From positions 496,001 through 560,000 of the forward strand of contig NZ_JADOVI010000001.1 of assembly GCF_015752155.1 (NCBI RefSeq): DNA of 64,000 bases, written 5' to 3'. This DNA is from Cryobacterium sp. MP_M3. Lineage in GTDB: Bacteria > Actinomycetota > Actinomycetes > Actinomycetales > Microbacteriaceae. The position numbers were made by a program, and so were the translations under genes. Under the pieces are notes generated by a model. The model did not search any database, was not told the DNA's origin, and saw only the letters and a program-made list of their open reading frames with translations. Shown here one piece after another: positions 62,299 through 64,000 of this stretch; positions within the stretch are counted from its first letter, which is position 1; every line of letters starts with the position of its first letter.

Positions 62299-63714
62299 AT
62301 GAGCCTCGACACCCGTCCCACCCAGCGCGTCCAGCGCCACACCTCGGTGCCGCGCATCCACCCGAACTACCACCGGCGGATGCGCCTGGCCGACGGACTT
62401 CAGATCATCGCGGTGGTCTCGGTCGCCCTGGTGATCGCGATCTTCCTCGCCGACGGAGGGGCATCCCGCTTCGGCACCCCGGCCGACGCGATCACCTCAC
62501 TCGGCGTGGTGACCGGCCTCGTCGGCACCGATCTCCTGCTCCTGATGATGCTGCTGGCCGCGCGGCTCCCCTCGATCGACCGCGCCTTCGGGCACGACAG
62601 CGCGATGGAGCTGCACCAGTCGCTGGGAAAGCCTGCCCTCTACCTGATCCTCGGCCACGGCGTCCTGCTCACCATCGGCTACGCGATGGTGCAGCCGGCC
62701 ACGGTGTTCGCCGAGGTGTGGATCATGCTCACGACCCTCCCTGACATGCCGCTCGCGTTCGTGGGCCTCGGGCTGCTCGTGACCGTCGTGGTCACCTCCC
62801 TCGTCGTGGTGCGGCACCGCTTCCGGTACGAGGCGTGGCACCTGGTGCACCTGCTCTCCTACGTGGCCGTGCTCGTGTCCATCCCGCATCAGCTGAGCGT
62901 GGGCACCCTGTTCCGCGAAGGCTCCGTGCAGCGCTACTACTGGCTCGCCCTCTACATCGGGGTGGCCGGCTCGATCCTGCTGTTCCGGTTCATCGTGCCG
63001 ATCGTGCGCTCGCTCCGGTCCCGGCTCGTGGTCGAAGGGGTCGACCCCGTCGCCCGCGGCGTCGTCTCGATCCGGTTGTCCGGGCGTCAGCTGCGCCGGC
63101 TCAAGGCCCGCTCAGGCCAGTTCTTCATCTGGAGGTTCTGGACGCCGAAGCTCTGGTGGCAGGCGCATCCGTTCTCGCTGTCGGCCGCACCGACCGGCAA
63201 CGCGCTGCGGATCACCGTGCGCGGCCTCGGCGACGCCTCCTCGGCCCTGTCGGCGCTGCCCAAGGGCACCAGGGTCAGCTTCGAAGGCCCCTACGGCCTC
63301 TTCACCGACTTCGCCCGCACCTCTCCCCGGATCGTGCTGATCGCCGCCGGCATCGGGGTGGCCCCGATCAGGTCGCTGCTCGAAACGGCGACCTTCGCCC
63401 CGGGCCAGGCCACCGTGATCCTCCGGTCGAGCACCGCCGACGACACCTACCTCGTCGACGAACTGGCCGACCTCTGCCGCGCCAGGGGCGCCGAACTGCG
63501 CATCGTCGCCGGCAAGCGCTCACCCGGCGTGAGCAGCTGGCTCCCGGCGGACGCCGTGCGGGCCAGGGTCTCCCTCGCCACGCTCGTGCCCCAGGTTCGG
63601 GAGGCGGATGTCTACATCTGCGGTCCCCGGCGCTGGACCGACGAGGTCGTGCGCGACGCCCGGGCGGCCGGCCTGCCGACACGGCAAATCCACTTCGAAA
63701 GGTTCGACTGGTGA
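62299..63714 (+). CDS. Ferric reductase-like flavocytochrome
   Basis: A 471-residue membrane oxidoreductase. Six helices carry the haem-ligand histidines (HQSLGKPALYLILGHGVLL and WHLVHLLSYVAVLVSIPHQL). The cytosolic part has the FAD-binding HPFSLSAAPTG and NAD(P)-binding AAGIGVAPIRSLLE motifs, and ends HFERFDW. It should pass electrons from NAD(P)H across the membrane. The following FMN-binding protein starts within its stop codon and is a likely electron partner. Not a nitric oxide or NADPH oxidase by length, but that family relationship is general. Confidence 0.88.
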   Translation: MSLDTRPTQRVQRHTSVPRIHPNYHRRMRLADGLQIIAVVSVALVIAIFLADGGASRFGTPADAITSLGVVTGLVGTDLLLLMMLLAARLPSIDRAFGHDSAMELHQSLGKPALYLILGHGVLLTIGYAMVQPATVFAEVWIMLTTLPDMPLAFVGLGLLVTVVVTSLVVVRHRFRYEAWHLVHLLSYVAVLVSIPHQLSVGTLFREGSVQRYYWLALYIGVAGSILLFRFIVPIVRSLRSRLVVEGVDPVARGVVSIRLSGRQLRRLKARSGQFFIWRFWTPKLWWQAHPFSLSAAPTGNALRITVRGLGDASSALSALPKGTRVSFEGPYGLFTDFARTSPRIVLIAAGIGVAPIRSLLETATFAPGQATVILRSSTADDTYLVDELADLCRARGAELRIVAGKRSPGVSSWLPADAVRARVSLATLVPQVREADVYICGPRRWTDEVVRDARAAGLPTRQIHFERFDW

Positions 63715-64000
63715 GATTCCGCGCGATAACCCTGGCCACGCTGGCCTCCGTCTCCGTGGTCGGCATCGGCTGGCAGCTCGGCGCCCAGCTCACGGCATCC
63801 CAGCAGACCCTGGCCTCGTCGGTGCCGGCTGCGGCGACGAGCACCGCCGCCGCGACGGGCTCGGCGGCGGCCCCGTCTGCCACGCAGCCGGCCGCCCCGG
63901 CGGCGGCCACCGCCGCCGCTCCGGCGCCCGCCCCGGCCACGCCGAGCGGCACCTTCGACGGCTCGGTGGTGCAAACCCGGTTCGGACCCGTGCAGGTGTC
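63711..64000 (+). CDS. FMN-binding domain protein, N-terminal part
   Basis: GTG at 63711 overlaps the previous TGA. The 96 visible codons read: a signal anchor (AITLATLASVSVVGIGWQLG), a ~55-residue Ala/Pro/Thr-rich linker, then GTFDGSVVQTRFGPVQV, which matches the start of the FMN-binding domain found in RnfG/NosR-type and secreted flavoproteins. The window ends before the threonine that would carry covalent FMN. Cut by the window edge. Confidence 0.8.
   Translation, partial: MRFRAITLATLASVSVVGIGWQLGAQLTASQQTLASSVPAAATSTAAATGSAAAPSATQPAAPAAATAAAPAPAPATPSGTFDGSVVQTRFGPVQV

Overview
This 64 kb window is a high-GC chromosomal segment of an actinobacterium, most probably a member of the Microbacteriaceae (the Leifsonia/Cryobacterium/Microbacterium group). 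The pointers are the GC-rich codon use, frequent GTG starts, alanine- and lysine-rich extensions on ribosomal proteins, the actinobacterial GuaB3 paralogue, and short 'GATCGAGCTTGTCGAG' palindromes between genes. The genus cannot be fixed from sequence reading alone. I see no tRNA or rRNA genes, CRISPR array, prophage or insertion sequence; almost everything is housekeeping chromosome.

Layout. (1) 1-8286: the end of the S10 operon and the spc operon: rpsC end, rplP, rpmC, rpsQ, rplN, rplX, rplE, rpsH, rplF, rplR, rpsE, rpmD, rplO, secY, adk, map. The usual rpsN between rplE and rpsH is missing and two hairpins lie there. (2) 8398-14282: a mannitol phosphotransferase locus placed between map and infA. 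It holds two near-identical stand-alone EIIB proteins, an MtlR-type PRD regulator on the minus strand, mtlA (EIICB), mtlF (EIIA) and mtlD. (3) 14469-17587: the alpha operon: infA, rpmJ, rpsM, rpsK, rpoA, rplQ, without rpsD. A compact folded RNA leader with a possible pseudoknot precedes rpsM, and a 42-base perfect palindrome lies between rpsK and rpoA. (4) 17672-30402: an OafA-type acyltransferase, truA, rplM, rpsI, glmM, coaA, then a tight series glmS-acpS-alr-tsaE-tsaB-rimI-tsaD covering cell-wall precursors and the tRNA t6A modification.

(5) 30545-35478: three small proline-rich membrane proteins, a THUMP-like methyltransferase, groES behind a CIRCE (HrcA) operator, rarD, and an internally shortened copy of a LivK-type binding protein. 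(6) 35605-41101: a branched-chain amino-acid type ABC transporter: livK on the plus strand, and livH-livM-livG-livF on the minus strand. LivH carries an extra secreted beta-sandwich domain. (7) 41372-52095: guaB, a PatB/MalY-type PLP enzyme, guaB3, glpD, a KhtTU-like cation/proton antiporter pair, surf1, a DUF3817 protein and guaA. Three guanine-nucleotide genes (guaB, guaB3, guaA) are therefore spread over 11 kb.

(8) 52134-64000: a ferredoxin reductase-like flavoprotein, a secreted polysaccharide deacetylase with two tandem C-terminal modules, small membrane proteins, a Bax inhibitor-1 family protein, a glycerophosphodiester phosphodiesterase, pcrA/uvrD, an FUSC-family membrane protein, and a ferric reductase-like flavocytochrome paired with an FMN-binding protein cut by the window end.

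Themes across the window: many genes begin at or within a few bases of a TANNNT -10 box with no Shine-Dalgarno sequence (probable leaderless mRNAs: truA, coaA, glmS, the methyltransferase, guaB3, the phosphodiesterase and nearly pcrA). Long perfect hairpins separate most transcription units. The best candidate for something undescribed is the structured leader before rpsM at 14933-15022.
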